Origin: Thermaerobacter marianensis
Lineage (GTDB): Bacteria > Bacillota > Sulfobacillia > DYIH01 > DYIG01
Direction: 5' to 3'
NCBI GenBank assembly: GCA_020723725.1
Contig: DYIG01000023.1
Location: 1 to 5,742, forward strand
Length of the DNA stretch: 5,742 bases
Part shown: positions 5,362 to 5,742 of the stretch, one piece after another
Layout: each line of letters opens with the position of its first letter
Numbering within the stretch: position 1 is the first letter of the stretch
The notes under the pieces: model-generated
What the model was told of the DNA's origin: nothing
What the model saw: only the letters and a program-made list of their open reading frames with translations
The model's database searches: none
Program-made: the position numbers and the translations under genes

Positions 5362-5742
5362 ATGGCAATATCACTGATGAAGGCAATGGTCATGACTGGG
5401 ACGGGCGGACCGGAGGTCCTAACCCTGCAGGAACTCCCTGTCCCTGAGATCAAAAGAGACACCGAGATGCTGGTTCGGGTCAGGGCCGCAGGGGTCAACC
5501 CGGTGGACACCAAACTCCGCAAGCGCGGGACGCTCTACCCCGAAAAGTCGCCCACCATCCTGGGCTGCGACGGCGCGGGCGTGGTGGAGGCCGTCGGGCC
5601 GAAGGTAACCCGGTTCCGTCCCGGCAGCATGGTTTATTACTGTTACGGCGGCATCGGCGGCCCCCAAGGGAACTATGCGCAATACGTCGTGATAGATGAG
5701 GCCCATGCGGCACGCAAACCGGGACGCCTTACCTTCACCGAA
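5362..5742 (+). CDS. Zinc-independent MDR oxidoreductase, NADPH:quinone reductase type (N-terminal part)
   Basis: The first 127 residues of a medium-chain dehydrogenase/reductase, continuing beyond the right edge; the family is usually 310-340 residues. The GroES-like catalytic domain is recognisable: MKAMVMTGTGGPEVL start, VRVRAAGVNPVDTKLR (38-53), LGCDGAGVVEAVGPKVTRF (67-85), then NYAQYVVID (104-112). The NPVD motif in place of a zinc-ligand Cys is typical of quinone-oxidoreductase-like enzymes, which reduce quinones or enones with NADPH. The Rossmann domain lies outside the window, so cofactor preference cannot be checked. Start: ATG 5362 is 10 bases after the regulator stop; ATG 5377 (MKAMV) is where homologues usually begin. 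Neither has a good SD, so translational coupling to the regulator is likely. FRPGSM carries Ser where relatives usually have Asp in RPGD. Confidence 0.9.
   Translation, partial: MAISLMKAMVMTGTGGPEVLTLQELPVPEIKRDTEMLVRVRAAGVNPVDTKLRKRGTLYPEKSPTILGCDGAGVVEAVGPKVTRFRPGSMVYYCYGGIGGPQGNYAQYVVIDEAHAARKPGRLTFTE

Overview
The window is GC-rich, gene-dense bacterial DNA with G-rich Shine-Dalgarno (SD) sites and short or overlapping gene junctions. The style and protein types fit a high-GC Firmicute of the Moorella/Desulfotomaculum/Pelotomaculum kind. That assignment is an impression from the sequence, not a proven placement. No rRNA, tRNA, CRISPR array, insertion sequence or convincing Rho-independent terminator was seen.

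Layout from left to right. (1) Minus strand, 1-1429: a DNA methyltransferase of the DPFCGSGT/NPPY type. It is followed without a gap by the first codons of a second minus-strand gene whose start overlaps the methyltransferase stop (TGATG) and which runs off the left edge. (2) Plus strand, about 1450-2292: a metallo-beta-lactamase-fold hydrolase, divergent from the methyltransferase. Its coding sequence clearly extends upstream of the first conventional start codon (GTG 1555), so it has either an ATT start near 1450 or a one-base frameshift in a G run. (3) Minus strand, 2287-3068: a two-gene unit made of a 69-residue charged protein of unknown function and a nucleotidyltransferase-fold protein with the GG...DID signature. 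It converges on the hydrolase so tightly that the two stop codons abut. (4) Plus strand, 3189-5351: a 720-residue STAND-type ATPase with a C-terminal LuxR-type DNA-binding domain and an unusual central domain that looks like a GNAT acetyltransferase fold instead of the usual TPR repeats. (5) Plus strand, 5362 to the right edge: the N-terminal third of an NADPH:quinone-reductase-like MDR oxidoreductase, 10 bases after the regulator and probably in the same operon.

How the genes may work together. The regulator and the oxidoreductase are probably cotranscribed. The methyltransferase and its truncated downstream partner are probably translationally coupled, and the partner is a natural candidate for a restriction enzyme or other accessory protein, but too little is present to tell. 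The small protein plus nucleotidyltransferase has the layout of a toxin-antitoxin-like pair. A methyltransferase, a nucleotidyltransferase pair and a STAND ATPase side by side would suit an accessory or defence-related region, but this is inference. The most unusual items are the STAND/GNAT-like/LuxR fusion, the missing standard start of the hydrolase, and a perfect inverted repeat between the divergent methyltransferase and hydrolase genes.
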